Positions 1 through 11,971 of a stretch of DNA of 64,000 bases are shown here, in pieces (the stretch's first letter is position 1; every line of letters starts with the position of its first letter). Origin of the DNA: Triticum aestivum (lineage: Eukaryota; Streptophyta; Magnoliopsida; Poales; Poaceae); assembly GCF_018294505.1 (NCBI RefSeq), contig NC_057803.1, positions 691,820,910 through 691,884,909 of the forward strand. The letters run 5' to 3'. Both the position numbers and the translations under genes were made by a program. The notes under the pieces are model-generated. The model was given only the letters and a program-made list of their open reading frames with translations, did no database searches and had not been told where the DNA came from.

Positions 1-544
1 ATGTTTAATCTATATATGTAAGTAACATGTCTATGCTGGAACAACAAGCTAGTTTGTCATGTTTAATTACCTCTCACTAAGTTAGTTTTTTTGCAAAAAC
101 AAAAAATGCATTTCCATTGTCAGGTATGATCCTGTAAGCATTTTCTTCTGTTGAGGAAAATGTTGGGCATGTCTTGTGCAAGTCGTTCTAACATGCTTAA
201 CTATAAGTTTAATTTGATTTTAATAAGACAGCCATCCAAACTGAAACAAGGACTTGGTAGGAGAAAATAGATGTACACCATAACACTAACTCCTCCCACC
301 AACTCAGCACAACATGATACAGTGCACTGGTTATATGTTCAAGTACACTGTCAGGCTAGCCATCATGCATGTGTCCATAATGCAATATGCTGATTTATGT
401 TTGGGAGGCGTGCAACTGATGAGAACTTATGACACAAAAAGTATATGTATATTTAACAAACATAAAGGTGAAGATATGAATCAATATTGGCCAGAGAAGA
501 GTGCACAAGCCATGCAATGCAGTGGGCCAGGCACCGTCATGTCA
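1..544. other. Unassigned intergenic DNA
   Basis: AT-rich sequence with only short open frames on either strand. I see no transposon terminus, tRNA or recognisable domain. It leads into the first promoter-like repeat module. Confidence 0.5.
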
Positions 545-770
545 CCGGTTCCCCTGCGATAAATATCCGTCTCTCCAGTGCTTCTCAGTTCCAAATCCTA
601 ACAACGATGGAACGTAATTGTGCTTGTATCCAGAGAGTACGAAGAAAATACTGTATATATGATCAGTTGCATAGGCTTGAAAGGCATGTAGAATTATTTT
701 ATAGCAGACAGTTGCATAGACTTGGAAGGCATAAGTAATTATTTTACAGTGAGAAAGTCTGGTCGTACAA
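545..770 (+). repeat. Promoter-like dispersed module, copy 1
   Basis: The core is a GATAAATATC box followed by a C/T-rich leader (GTCTCTCC..), a TTCCAAATCCTAACAACG stretch, an ATG at 607, and then a 'ttgcataggcttgaaaggcat' type motif at about 666 and 710. The same order recurs at 5620-5790 and 9515-9650, and part of it at 2390-2430. The box and leader resemble a plant TATA box and 5' UTR, but the frame after the ATG closes quickly. I infer the promoter end of a repeated gene or transposon; its identity is unknown. Confidence 0.45.
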
Positions 771-3560
771 CCAGAAATTGCACCACATCTTGTCCCTTGT
801 CTACACTCGGTGGTTGGTCTAGACAGCAAGAGGCCTTTGCGATGCAGCAGCATCGGGAAATGAGTACATGCTCCACCTTCTGCTCCCTTGTCACTCTCTG
901 GCCTGATAGTACATGCACATCTGGCTGGGAACACATGGAACAGGATGGCAACATCGATAGGCTCTCTTGCTTTTGTTCCTCGAGGCTCCAGTCACAAGCG
1001 TATGGCGAAAGGTTACCATCTTCTGGCATAGCATGGTGTTAGCGCTTGAGGAGGCTACCGTCCTAGTGCTCCATAGGGCAGGGGAGGGGGGTTCGTCATG
1101 TATTGAACGACACTAGACCCTTCTTCTCTGTATTGGGCCCAATAATGAGAAGCAGACTAAACAGAGAACGAGAAGGGAGGGGGGAAACCATAAGCTGAGG
1201 CAGTCAAACCAACCAGAGAGGGAACAACGGCCGTTCATCTGATCCCGTCCTAACTCCTAAATAAAAAGTTACTGCAGATTTTAATTTTATCAACAAGTGA
1301 CATCATATTAAAGTTTGTTCTTTAATCGTACTGATATCATCACAACTGGGTTTTTTCTTTTGTCCATTCTCTAAACCTAAAATATTTGTACAACTGTTTG
1401 ACCGTCAACTTTGTTCTATTCCTAAAGCGAGATAAAAATATCTCTTAACTAGCATAAAGGCATGTGCCTTGCTATCAAGCTACAAATAATTGAAGTTGTA
1501 GCGGTATACAACAACCAATCGACTTGCAACATTGCGAAGAAAACTCAAATAAACATGCAGCACTCCACCTGCGTAACTGCACAGCCATGGGAGCACAGAC
1601 ATCTACTTATAAAAAACCTCTCGTTCAAAACATGACTGAGTTGGCCGCTTGCTTGTTTGATTGAGATGGGTCTAGATGCATGTGTGCGATTTGAGGCTCT
1701 CCAACGACATTATCTGTTTATCTTTTTGTCTATAAAAATATTGCACCGGAGGGGCTGGTATGTTTTATTGGGATGAGGAACATTGGGATAGTGAACTCTT
1801 CCAAACAAGAAGGGGCCTCGCGAATTCTAGATGTATTAGGGAGACTGAGGATGGAGCGGGGAGTAGTCAACCCACCGCCGCCACCACCAACTTCAATTTG
1901 TAAGGTAGCAGAGATTCTCATCATCATGTCGTCTTGGATTAGAAGAATTATTTTGGTTCTGGAAGACATAAGACCTTACTACGTGGTATAATACTATACA
2001 ACTGTTGTTAGAAATGGTGTATACTGAAGTTATATACCTAAACAAAAATATTCTCCATTAGATGAATATTCATGGTTTAGAACTCAAGATGTGTCTAATC
2101 ATATCAAAGGCATGTGAGCGTATGACGTTGTAAAGATATGGTTCTAAAATAAAAGGTGAATATAGCAACTCAGATTTACTTGAAGAAAATCACAGTATGC
2201 GCTGAAATCGGAGACACATGCAGCCATACATGCCGATAAGTGCAATGTAATGAGCTCTTGAAACACCTTTGCATAAATAATTCTATATGGGACATAACTA
2301 CATTGCAAACCTCTTAGGTCAAGTTCTTAAGTGATTGTGAACAAAGATCATTCATACATTAAAATACTCATAGCATGGTATCTGAATGTGTTGCATAGGC
2401 TCGAGTGGCATTGGGAATTATTCCAAGACAAAACAGCAGAAACGTGTGAGCGATTTGGTCCCATCGGCTTCCTTCACAAGATAAGAACTTGTAGCATTTC
2501 TGCAATTTCCATGTATGCGGCATCAACCATGCATCAAATTGACGTTACAAGACTACATGGTGCTATATGTATGTCCATCGCATCCTACGTTGCTCTAAGT
2601 GCCGAATGTTGATGATTACATTCTTACAATTTTTGTTTCTAAGTTGCATGGTGTTTTAACTGTGGCAACATTCTAGTAGAATCCGGAAAGGTTGGTTTAT
2701 GAGTGGCATGTGCTTATGTTTAGACCCTAATTCTGAACTAAGCCAACAATTCCTGGAGAGATTCAATTTACTTGTTATAATGAAATAATATAACAAATGT
2801 CGAGTTTGCCACCCTAGCTAATTAATATGGGACCCATCCCACTGCGAAGCTTGGTGTTGGTTATTGTCCCAGATGCAAGAAAATAGAGGATTTGAGGACC
2901 TACAGTTCTAGAACAAGTACAAACTCCGTGACATGTGAGATCGGTCACTTCCTGACCTTGGACACTCATATCTCGACCTGAAGCTACAAACTGACACAAT
3001 GGAGAGCCTATGTTGTGTATTTAAACTAAAGGCTAAACCTAGAGGTAGGAACAAGAGAAGACATCGTAATAGAGGATTTGGAGATAACTGCTCTACACAA
3101 AATACCCCTTTGGTGATAGGTCATCAGTGCCAGGCTCAAAAACCTCACAAGTGCTACACCAATTGCCTGATTTACCTGAAAATATCACTGGTGACGGCCC
3201 AAATTTGTGTCGATATTGTTGATGTGACTCTAGTGATGGGCTTTATTTTTTGCACGTTGCGTGTAATAGGGAGTACTAAAGATGGTTTGAAAGATGGTCT
3301 GAACTCCACTAACATGTCGATTTAAGGCATGTCACCACTAATATATGATCCCATCCACGGCCGAAAGCCCGTCAAGCAAATTTTCGCACCCCCCTGCCCC
3401 CCACCTCATATTAAAACCATTTTTAAACAGAATTAATTAGTACTTTCCGTAACATTTTCCTTTTTGTATCAAAAAACTTGCATCGTAAGGCTAAGAGTGA
3501 AATCATCATGGAGCATGCTTCATGACTACATAGGCCTAGGCGACATCCGCAAGGTATTGT
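771..3560. other. Unassigned repeat-derived DNA
   Basis: No ORF here has recognisable domains. At 2390-2430 there is a relic of the motif seen in the promoter-like modules (ttgcataggctcgagtggcat). At 1870-1890 a short GCC-rich stretch makes a run of prolines that I regard as compositional. Nothing else can be assigned. Confidence 0.4.
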
Positions 3561-4960
3561 CAGCACTAGTAGCTGTTTCTTTCTTTGTTTGGTTTATTTG
3601 TTTCTTCCTCGGTTTTCTCGGTTTCATTATTTTGCATTGGTTTCTTTGGTCTTCTAATTATTTTATATTATTTTTATTTTTGGTTTTTACTGAGTTTCGT
3701 AGTTTTTCTTTGATTTTTCGTCAACTTTCATCGATTACTTTTTTGTTCAAGACGTGCTAACGTTTTTCAGTGCACATTCAACATTTTTATTATACATCAA
3801 AAACATTTTTATTATACACATTTCACATTTTGAAATACATGAATAACATTTTTTGAAAAATTATACTCTTTATGTACACTTTTTCCATACACATTGTACA
3901 TTTTTGGTATATATCCTATACATTTTTCTAATACATGTTTAGCATCTCTAAAAATACAAATTTAACAGTTTTTAAATACGTGGTTGACATTTTCTATACA
4001 CATTTAACATTTTTTGAATCCTTGATTAACATTTTTCAAGTACAAGATTAATATTCGTTTTGCACATGGTCTAAAAAATTCTAAACATATTTACCATTTT
4101 CAAATGCTTGATTAGTTGTTTAGTACAAGATAAAAAATTTATTAATACCTAATAAACTTTTTTATACACATTTAACAATATTTAAAATGCTTGATTAACA
4201 CTTTTAAATACGTGTTTAATAAAATTTAAATGGTGATTAGTAATTTTTAAATACATGGTCATTTTTTTACATACATTGTATATTTTTTGTATACATGAAA
4301 AATATTTCTCTATACACATTTAACATTTTTCAAATGCTTGATTAAAACTGGTTTCAAAAGATTTATGTACAGCATTTTTTGTAATATATTTATTAGAATA
4401 TTTGGAACTATAAACAATAGTAAGAAAAGCAAAAATGTAAACAAAAAACGTAAAAGGGGAAGAAAAGACGAGGACGTGACTCCCACGCACTGGGCCAACC
4501 CATCTTGCGCTGGCCTTCACGCTAGAGTTGCCTTCATCTCGCGTGAAGCGGGACATAGGGGTGCCCGACAAACCTATAAAATTACAGAATCCTCGGGATG
4601 GGCCGGCATACTTAGTCGCTGTTCTGTTTTGATTATTTTGTTTTTCTTTATTTTTTCATTTCCCCCCTTTTCAGATTTTGGTTGTTTTTTCTGTTTTTTC
4701 ACTTTTTATAGCTTTTAAATATACGGTGGATTACTTTTACTGAACATTAGCATACATTTAACTATATTCCAAAAAAATACAAATTGAACATTTTTAATAT
4801 ACGATTAACATTTTTGTTGTATATGTTTTTTAATACACGATGAACTTTTTAATTTTACGAGGAACATTTTTCTAAGAGACGCTGAACATTGTTTCAATAT
4901 ACCATGAACTTTTTTTAATAACAGAACTTTTTTATAAAACACATGGTGACATTATTTGTG
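3561..4960. repeat. AT-rich degenerate short-period repeat tract
   Basis: A pyrimidine-rich stretch (3570-3750) is followed by many variants of 'tacacatttaacattttt' up to about 4340. A GC-rich island follows at 4470-4600, then a second pyrimidine-rich stretch (4610-4715) and more 'gaacattttt' variants up to about 4960. Such tracts are typical of the interiors of Triticeae DNA transposons, but I could not find paired termini, so no element is called. Confidence 0.45.
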
Positions 4961-5599
4961 TCACAACACCTAATGTTGAGATCTTGAAGCCGCACTGCAA
5001 GTTGAAGCTGAGGAGCTCCATGGTGCCATCATGCTTGCTGATCAAATGGGCATTGTACGAAATACTTTTAACATAGAAGGCATGACGCTGACGCGTGCAA
5101 TGCTTTGTGCTAACATGGATTATGTACCCTTGTGATTAATTTTTGACCCGAATAGCTATATTATAGCTCAAACGTCCTTTTATCCTCGTGATTGTAATGA
5201 TCCCGTTTATTATCTTCGTGTCTTTGGGTTGGTGTGCCATCTATGGACGTCGTGCTACCAGATTGGGTAAACCGCTTGGTGACCAATGATTTATGCATGT
5301 CTTAATGAATCTATAAAAATTGTTTCTTAATGGAATATAGGTAAAAAGGTAAGCATTTCTCATTGTATTCCTTGTTACTTGTTACACTAAGAGTGTAGAA
5401 TGTTTGGTCTCGGTTTTCAACTGAATCAAGATATGCTTGGAAGGCATGCAAATGACAAGAATGTATGACATGGCAAATATAAGATTTTACCGCACATAAA
5501 TATGTAGATAGCAAATGAAAGCTAACAGAGAAGTGTAACCCCCATGTGCTAAAACAGGTGTAGCGCATGCGAGCAATTGAATGCGGTGGACCAGTGAGC
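4961..5599. other. Unassigned intergenic DNA
   Basis: No conserved ORF or element terminus seen. A weak relic of the 'gcttggaaggcatgcaa' motif occurs at about 5435, again matching the promoter-like modules. Confidence 0.4.
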
Positions 5600-5800
5600 C
5601 ACCACCTTCACTTGACCAATTTCTAACCGATAAATATCTGTCTCTCCTCACCTCTTAGTTCCAAAATCGTCTAGCAGCCGTGAACAGAGATTGTCCATAT
5701 ATCCAGAGAGTAAAATGTGTGTTGTATCTACACGAGTTGAGCAGGCTTGAGAGGCATCCGGTATTATTGTGCAGGCTTGAGAGTAAAATGTGTGTGTTGT
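5600..5800 (+). repeat. Promoter-like dispersed module, copy 2
   Basis: It has a GATAAATATC box at about 5629, the leader TGTCTCTCCTCACCTC, 'agttccaaaatcgtc', then 'atatccagagagtaaaatgtgtgttgtatc' partly repeated in tandem around 5695-5810. It matches 545-770 and 9480-9660 in order of motifs. It lies just upstream of the E module, as copy 3 lies just downstream of it. Confidence 0.45.
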
Positions 5801-6900
5801 ATCCACACTTGTGCTAGGAGATCCGCCTGCTTTGGTGACGTATGCTCGGGGCTCCGCCTGCTTTTGTGATGTTAGGGATGACATTCATTGATTCCGCGGA
5901 TCACTTTTATGTAATCGGACCCTGGTCCTTTTCGGGGGCGGGTTTTACCTTGAGGGGGTAGTACCCTAGTTTTTATTGTCATGACACCCACTGATGTGAA
6001 CTTCACATACCCAATGAACATGTATGCATGAGTAGTGATGACAACATACCATCCACCAGACACATTTGGAACTAATTAAGGAGGGGCCGACATAGGAGAC
6101 TATGCTTTGTGGACCATCAACACATCCGGGTATAGGTTGGATAAGCCATCTCAACTCTTTCTAGTTTCCTCTAGTGAAGGAGGAACCAAGGGTCACTTGG
6201 AAACTATCTGACCACCTAGAGATCACATGACAACCACATGCCACTGAGCTGCAAGGGGTTACGTAGTAGTGTAGCCACATCCAAGCAAACCCGACCTGCT
6301 GCCGGACACTGACGACAATCAACTGAAGATATTGAATGGCCCAAAGATTTAGTTTACATTTACATGGAAAGAAACTACTCTATGTGATGGCAATATGGAG
6401 CTTGCACACGCTCAGCCAACAAACTGGCTCCGACACTACGATTAGGATGTATCGGGAATTATGCCCATGCTTGAAACTTGCTGCAGTCAGTAATTTGAGG
6501 CACTCAGGATGCATTTAGCCATTTCACAACATCAGTGAGTTAGAGTGGTATGACATCACGTAACATATTCTCTTGGGTAGTACTTCCAGTTGGTGCTGGC
6601 ATGCGCAGTCTGATGTGGAAAGCCACGATGCCATCTTAGCACCAGAAAATTCCTGTTTGTCTGCTCATAGTCCTTGATCGGCCTCTGGTTGAATAAACTA
6701 TTGTTGCTACGTGTAGAGCTAGCTATACTTAATTAGATGTCGGTTTGGTTCGGAGCAAAAACATTGTTTGGCTTTGTTGTCAGCAAATATTTGACACTTG
6801 ATGGATGGTTGGCCAAGTCAATATAAAATTATCTTTGCTAAAAAAAATACAAAATAATCTTGATAAATCAAACGACTAGTGAAGCTTAGGTATCATTGCG

Positions 6901-7236
6901 AACCAATATTTTCTTTTCAAAACTTGTTATTTACTATTTGCAGTCGGGCCTCACGAAGAGCTAACTTTAGCGCCAAGGTTTTCTGTTCGTGGGGTTTGGG
7001 AGATCCCTGTTGAAGACCAGTTCATCAATACAGGTCCAGATTGGTTCCTATCTTTGCTAGCAAAATTCAAAGGTCAAATGGTGGTTCAACTCACGTTTCT
7101 TTTTTGGAGGGCTTCGCATATTCGAAATGATGGCATTTTCCCTGAAGGGGATGCGCCATTCCGTCTCCTTTCTTCCATCCTATTGGGAGACCCTTCATGC
7201 TGCCCCTGCAGGCTCCACGCCACCGTGAAGAAATGA
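6901..7236 (+). pseudogene. LINE ORF2 C-terminal fragment
   Basis: One open frame of about 112 codons contains a pattern I associate with the C-terminal, zinc-finger-like part of plant L1-type ORF2 proteins: 'VWEIPVEDQF..TGPDWFLSLL' followed by 'FLFWRASHIRND'. The frame is open at both ends without reverse transcriptase or RNase H, so this is a relic. The related DNA at 41470-41635 and 61340-61500 is degenerate and lacks about 130 bp of it. A TTTGCAG just before the block could be a splice acceptor, so an exonised fragment is an alternative. Confidence 0.5.
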
Positions 7237-8492
7237 AGCAGCATACAATCAACTGTGGGCTCCAAGACGACACTTTTAGGAAGGTTATGACACCGGAGCG
7301 CCGTCACCACCCGATCCGAGGATCAGAGCTTACACTGGAGCAACACAACGGGCAATCAGAACCGCTACAATGCCTTCAAGAAGGGAACGAGCTTTGGCAC
7401 CACAGGTCCGTCCAACGATAGAATAGGTTTTCACCCCGGCCAGCACTCACCGCACCAAACGCCACACCCTGGCTACCACGCCGCCCACACGGACATGGCC
7501 ACCAGAAGCACCGAGGCACGGGCTCTGCCCATGAGCACCGCGCTACCACCACCAGGGCCGCCGCCCCTGCATCCAAGACCTAGAAATCACCTCACCCGAG
7601 ACCCGCCGCTACCCCAACCAAAGAGACGAGCGGAAAGGCCTTGGCTTTTGCACACCTGGGCGCCCCCCAGCGCCGAGACCCAATAGGGCGGCCAAAACTG
7701 GCCTCTATCAATCCATCCTGCACCACCGGGCCCATGATGAGTTCGGTCCTACTTCTGGGCGTGAGACGAGTTCAGTCCTGTAGCACCGGGTGTGAGACAA
7801 GCAATGGACCGCTCCTGGGAGAGGGCCAACTCTTCGATGAAAGTAGCGCCCCGGACGACGAGGAAAAGTTTTGAAGGTCGACACAGGCAGCCTATAGACG
7901 AGCCGACGCCGGAACATGCCAGCCACAGCCGCAGCCGATCTGCCACCACCGCAGCACCTGCGCCTCCACGCACTAGCCAGATCCACCCGAAGCCCTGCCA
8001 TCCCGCACCGGAACAGCGCCGACACCAGCCGCATCACTACCACCTCATCAGGGCCGCCAGCCACCCCTGCTATCGCCCACCATCACCATCCACCCGATCT
8101 GGGCAGGGATTCCCAGGTCCACCGCCAGCACGTCACGAGAACTCTGGACCCCACGAGCCGTAGCTGGAGGGGGGAGGGAGGGAGGAAGCAGCATCGGCGG
8201 GCCACCAGGGCGCGTGAGGAGGGAGCCGGAGCATGGGCCAGCTAGGACCTGACGCCCTCGAGCAGGGGAAGGCGCCCCACGATGCCTGCCACCCACGAGC
8301 AAGAGAAAATCGCCCCGCCGCCGCCTACGCCACGCGGCGTTTGGCCGGCGACGCCAACGGCCGCAGCGATGGGCAGGGGAGACGCTAGGGTTGCCTCCAG
8401 AGGACGCGCGTGGGGGCGCCTCGGGAGGGGAAGGGGGAGCGAGTTGGTTGCAACAATTCCAAGGGGCAACACACACAGTGCCGGAGTGTAGT
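7209..8492. mobile_element. GC-rich insertion in the E module
   Basis: Compared with 41635-41650 and 61500-61520, about 1.28 kb is inserted here. It is bounded by GCTGCCCCTG (7199-7208) and GCTGTTCCTG (8493-8502), a possible imperfect 10-bp target duplication (8 of 10 bases match). The interior is rich in CCG/CCA, so many long frames are open on both strands, with no domain I recognise. It may be a retroposon or untranslated leader of a larger element. It resembles 23300-25560 in composition but is not an obvious copy of it. Confidence 0.4.
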
Positions 8493-8819
8493 GCTGTTCC
8501 TGCTTTCAAAGCTAACAACAAAGGTAAATAGAAAGCTCAACCATAGCCTATATACCTAGTGCTGTTTCGACGTGCAAAAATACATCCGGCTAAACTACAC
8601 CCCAGGATTACATTAGGTTAAATGTTGACGCGAATGTTAACTGTTATGCCATCATGTTGATGAGGCTGAGGCATTAGCATGTGCATTGGGGCCTTGTGGC
8701 GTATATTCTCACGCGACTGATCATATGATCCTACGGTCTGATAGTTATGTGTGTTGATGTCATCTACACCATGTTACAGCCGACTCTGGAAACCAGAAAC
8801 TTATGCTCCAGTTTCCACT

Positions 8820-8995
8820 CTACAAAAGTAGCACGCTATAGCAAAATAGCGCTGACATTAAAATACGCTACTATGCTATATCGCGCTATAATATGCTATT
8901 ACGAGACATTGTACACTGATTTCTTTAGCTAGACAATTCTCAACGCGCTATAGCATTGCTATTAGCGGTGTTGTAGTGTTTTGTTTTCAGTGGGA
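8820..8995. repeat. Clustered GCTATA/TATAGC palindromic motifs
   Basis: Short self-complementary words such as 'cgctatagc', 'tatcgcgctata' and 'attagcggtgtt' are packed into about 170 bp. The cluster is kept at 42050-42235 and 61930-62105. It could be a protein-binding or subterminal transposon array; nothing in the sequence settles its role. Confidence 0.4.
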
Positions 8996-9000
8996 TTGAT

Positions 9001-9479
9001 AGATCTTGTAACCTGGTGGCTCGTCACTTGGAAAACTTAGGTAGGGGAGAGAGTTTGGTGAGTGTTGTTTGCAACACACCGGCCCGTGCGCCTGTTTATG
9101 CCCATAAGATTGTAAGAATGCTTCCACTCATTTGTTCCAAATTATAAAATGCTCTCGCTGGAGTATAATGTCCGAACCTCTTCCACAGTTCGAAATTGAT
9201 GGATGAACTGGTTTGATGCAACAACTAGCAACCAAGAGTTCAGAGTTCAAAACCTAATAAACACAATAAATAATTGCGGCCTACCCCACTTCGGCTCTCC
9301 ACGCCATAACTCCAAAGGAGCATAGACGTGAGGGGGATGTTGGAGTATAATGTCCGACCTGCTTCCATCTTTTTTTTGGTTTAGATATATATAGACATAT
9401 TTTAGTGTGTTTCTTCACTCAATACAAGAGTAGTTTTAAGATCCTCCCAGGGGTAAGAGCAATACACACTAGTACATGA
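9001..9479. other. Possible LTR retrotransposon relic
   Basis: 'gaggggga' directly followed by TGTTGGAGTATAATGTCC at about 9340 looks like a polypurine tract joined to an LTR start. A related 'tggagtataatgtccgaac' lies at about 9159. No reverse transcriptase, primer site or paired LTR end is visible, so this is only a suggestion. Confidence 0.25.
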
Positions 9480-9660
9480 CACTCGTGGGCGAGCAAGGCA
9501 CCTTCATGTCACACGCTCCTAGTCGATAAATATCGGTCCCTCCACGCGCCTCTCAATTCCAATTGCAGTTCCTCTATCAACAATGAACATAGATTATATC
9601 CAAAATTTACATGAACTTTGTAGGCTTGAAAGGCGTCAGGAATGATTATAGAGATATGGG
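9480..9660 (+). repeat. Promoter-like dispersed module, copy 3
   Basis: Contains GATAAATATC at about 9525, a CCCTCCACGCGCC leader, 'tcaattccaattgcagttcc', an ATG at 9583 and 'taggcttgaaaggcgtcagg'. The order of motifs matches 545-770 and 5600-5800. No long frame follows the ATG. Confidence 0.45.
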
Positions 9661-9910
9661 GCAGAGTCTCTTCAACATTTTTATGTCTGGGACATTACTG
9701 TCCTGGTGACAGGGTAATTAGCCAAGAAGGGAAGATGCCTTTGCAGTCCTGCAGTTGCGGAAAACAAGTACATGCGCTACTTGCCGGAGTTGTCTGACTT
9801 TCTGACGTGAGACACGTACATCCTGTTCTGTGCATAGAACATGTCAAACAAAGTGACAAGGTGAATAGTACATTCGTTTCGGTTCCTCCAACCACAATAC
9901 GTAAGCTGTA
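9661..9910. other. Unassigned intergenic DNA
   Basis: No recognisable feature up to the Helitron-type end at 9911. Confidence 0.5.
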
Positions 9911-9941
9911 CTAGTAAAAGGGCCCATGCGTTGCAACGGGT
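9911..9941 (-). mobile_element. Helitron 3' terminus (minus strand), copy 1
   Basis: Read on the minus strand, the sequence is a CCCGTTGCAACGCATGGG hairpin, a short T-rich spacer and terminal CTAG followed by host T. This is the classical Helitron 3' end arrangement. The matching 5' end is not certain; candidates are near 10050 or near 23170. Confidence 0.6.
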
Positions 9942-10056
9942 ACAAAATAAATAAAATTTAAATTAGAAACTTTTAGCACCTCCCCACTGTCACGTAAAGT
10001 GATTCATCAACGTGCCGCTTGGATTGGGATTAGGACACCCCTCCTTTATTCTCCTG

Positions 10057-11698
10057 GGGAAAAGTTCATTTTAAACCCTGAATTTATAGAGGTTCGGCGA
10101 AACAAACCCTCAAATCGAAATCCCGGTCGATTGCACCCTGAACTATGCAATCCCGGTCTAAACTGAACCCTGGCGTCGTTTGGCAAACCAGGATCATCGA
10201 CGTGTCATAGGATGGCCGGGATTGGTGCCATTTCGCACTGTTTCTCGTTGGGCCGGCCCGCTTTAGTTTTTTCCCTTTTATTAAAACGTGCAGTTTTTTT
10301 ATCCTTTATAAAGGCAAAAAAGAGCACATAGGGTGACTTGAACCCAAGACCTCCTGCTGTTGGTTGACAGAAGCTACCACCAGGACAGCACGTAATTGTT
10401 CACTTCCTCCCTGTTTCTTCTTTTTCTTCTTTCTTTTCCTATTCTTTATCTGTTCTTTTTATTTTTATTTTTCGTTTTCAATTTTTTGCTAAATCCGTGG
10501 TCATCTTAGTAGGAAATACCAAACGAAAAAAAAACTCTTGAACCAAATTTTCAAAAGGAAAAAATGTCACGATTTTTCTAAAACAAATCATGGATTTAGA
10601 AAAAGTTCAATTTGTTTGAAAATAAGTTCACAAATTTTCAAAAGAAAAGTTCGTGGATTTTGGAAAAAAGTTGTAAAAAAAGAGTTCGAGGATTTGAAAA
10701 AATTCACGGATTCAAAAAAGTCCATGAGTTTTGTAAAAAGTTTCACATTAGATAAAAACAGAAAAAACTAAGAAATTGGGATAAAATATTCACAAGAGGT
10801 GAGACGGCGTGCTTGGTAGACAGTTTTTGCACCAACAAGGGGGGGTTGCGAGTTCAAAACACCTTATGTGTGCACCTTTTTTTTAGAAGTGTAATAAAAG
10901 AAAAGTCATTTTTAACAGACGAAAAAATACAAATGGGTTGGATGGGATTCTACCAAAGCTCCGACAGCTTAAGACTTGATGCAAAAAAACCAATGGACTG
11001 AGAATACTTTGCTGATTACAATCCAAAAACAGTGCTATTTAACAATTGTTTTAGTACAAAATTTCATTGTTTTGAAAACAGGTTGATTGAATTTGAAAAA
11101 AGTTCACGAATTCAAAAGATTCAAAAAAAAGTTCACCAACTCGAGAAAAGTTCACGAAATTGAAAATAGAAGAAAAACAGAAGAAAACCGGCCAAAAAAA
11201 ACAAGCTGGAATCTAGCACAAAAAATAATCATTATTTAAAGACAATAAAAGAATTAAACTATCAGAAAGCGGGTCTTGTCCCGGATGGCTAGCGCGCTCG
11301 TACATTGCCTGTGAGGTGCGGTGTTTGAAATATCACGACGCACATTTTTTGAAAGTGTTTGCAGAAAAACGTAAAAAAAAATACGACGGGCCGGCCCAGT
11401 GCGCGCCGTAGTCCAATATTCGAAACATCACGATGCACATTTTTTGAAAGTTTTTGCAGAAAAACGTAAAAAAAATATACAATGGGCCGGCCCAGTGCGC
11501 GCCGTAGTCAATATTACCGCTGCTTGGCCCACGAGCCATACAAATCCCTGCCATGTCAGCGTTTTTATGCCTCAAACGATGTCAAGGTTCGATTTAGACC
11601 GGGATTGCGTAGTTCAGGGTGCAATCGACCGGGATTTTGACTTGAGGGTTCATTTCGCCAAACCTCTACGAGTTCAGGGTTTAAAATAGACTTTTTCC
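10057..11698. mobile_element. Mutator-like element with long terminal inverted repeats
   Basis: Terminal inverted repeats of roughly 120-130 bp: 10057-10190 (GGGAAAAGTTCATTTTAAAC..) is the imperfect reverse complement of about 11575-11698. The element is flanked by a perfect 9-bp direct repeat ATTCTCCTG at 10048-10056 and 11699-11707, as expected for Mutator-superfamily insertion. No transposase frame is present; the interior holds AT-rich 'gttcaaaa' tracts and tRNA-like segments. It is therefore a non-autonomous, 1.64-kb element. Confidence 0.8.
11327..11513 (+). repeat. 95-bp tandem duplication inside the Mutator-like element
   Basis: The unit beginning GAAATATCACGACGCACATT (11327) is repeated at 11422 as GAAACATCACGATGCACATT. 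Both copies end in GGGCCGGCCCAGTGCGCGCC. The copies differ by a few substitutions and small indels. Confidence 0.75.
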
Positions 11699-11891
11699 AT
11701 TCTCCTGCCATGAATGCTTCCGAATTTCCTCAAACGATCAGCCATTTCGGTCGTGACTGGGAACCTTGGCGGCGCAGATTATTCATTCCCAAGCCTCCTT
11801 TGGCCTCGCCTCCGACTCAGTTCGTCCTGTGATAAGTGGTAGGAGTAGAAAAGAAATAAAATATGCTTATGTTGCACCAAATTCTTAAGTA

Positions 11892-11971
11892 CTCCCTCGG
11901 TAAAGAAATATAATAGCATTTCTATTACTATTGTAGTGATCTAAATGCTCTTATTTTTCATACGGAGGGAG
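11892..11971. mobile_element. Stowaway MITE
   Basis: 80-bp element with terminal inverted repeats CTCCCTCGGTA... / ...ACGGAGGGAG, flanked by the dinucleotide TA on both sides (11890-11891 and 11972-11973), the Tc1/Mariner target. It has no coding capacity. Confidence 0.85.

Larger units (their letters stand above)
5985..9000 (+). repeat. E module: diverged copy of the 40-43 kb / 60-63 kb repeat
   Basis: 5985-6640 matches 40592-41180 and, less well, 42730-43360. Shared landmarks include 'tgatgacaac', 'ccaccaga', 'gacaaccacatg', 'aaactggctccg' and 'agtgagttagagtggtatgacatca'. 7040-7208 matches 41470-41635, and 8503-9000 matches 41640-42245. The 7209-8492 segment is absent from the other copies. 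I infer one repeat family, older here than the two copies at 40 and 60 kb. Confidence 0.6.

Noticed and set aside
8048..8521. 157-codon minus-strand frame
   Set aside because: It lies in the GC-rich insertion, where all frames are long; low-complexity Pro/Arg/Ala composition, with no domain.
10793..10865. Functional tRNA gene
   Set aside because: Box-like words are present, but I could not pair a full acceptor stem or anticodon arm.
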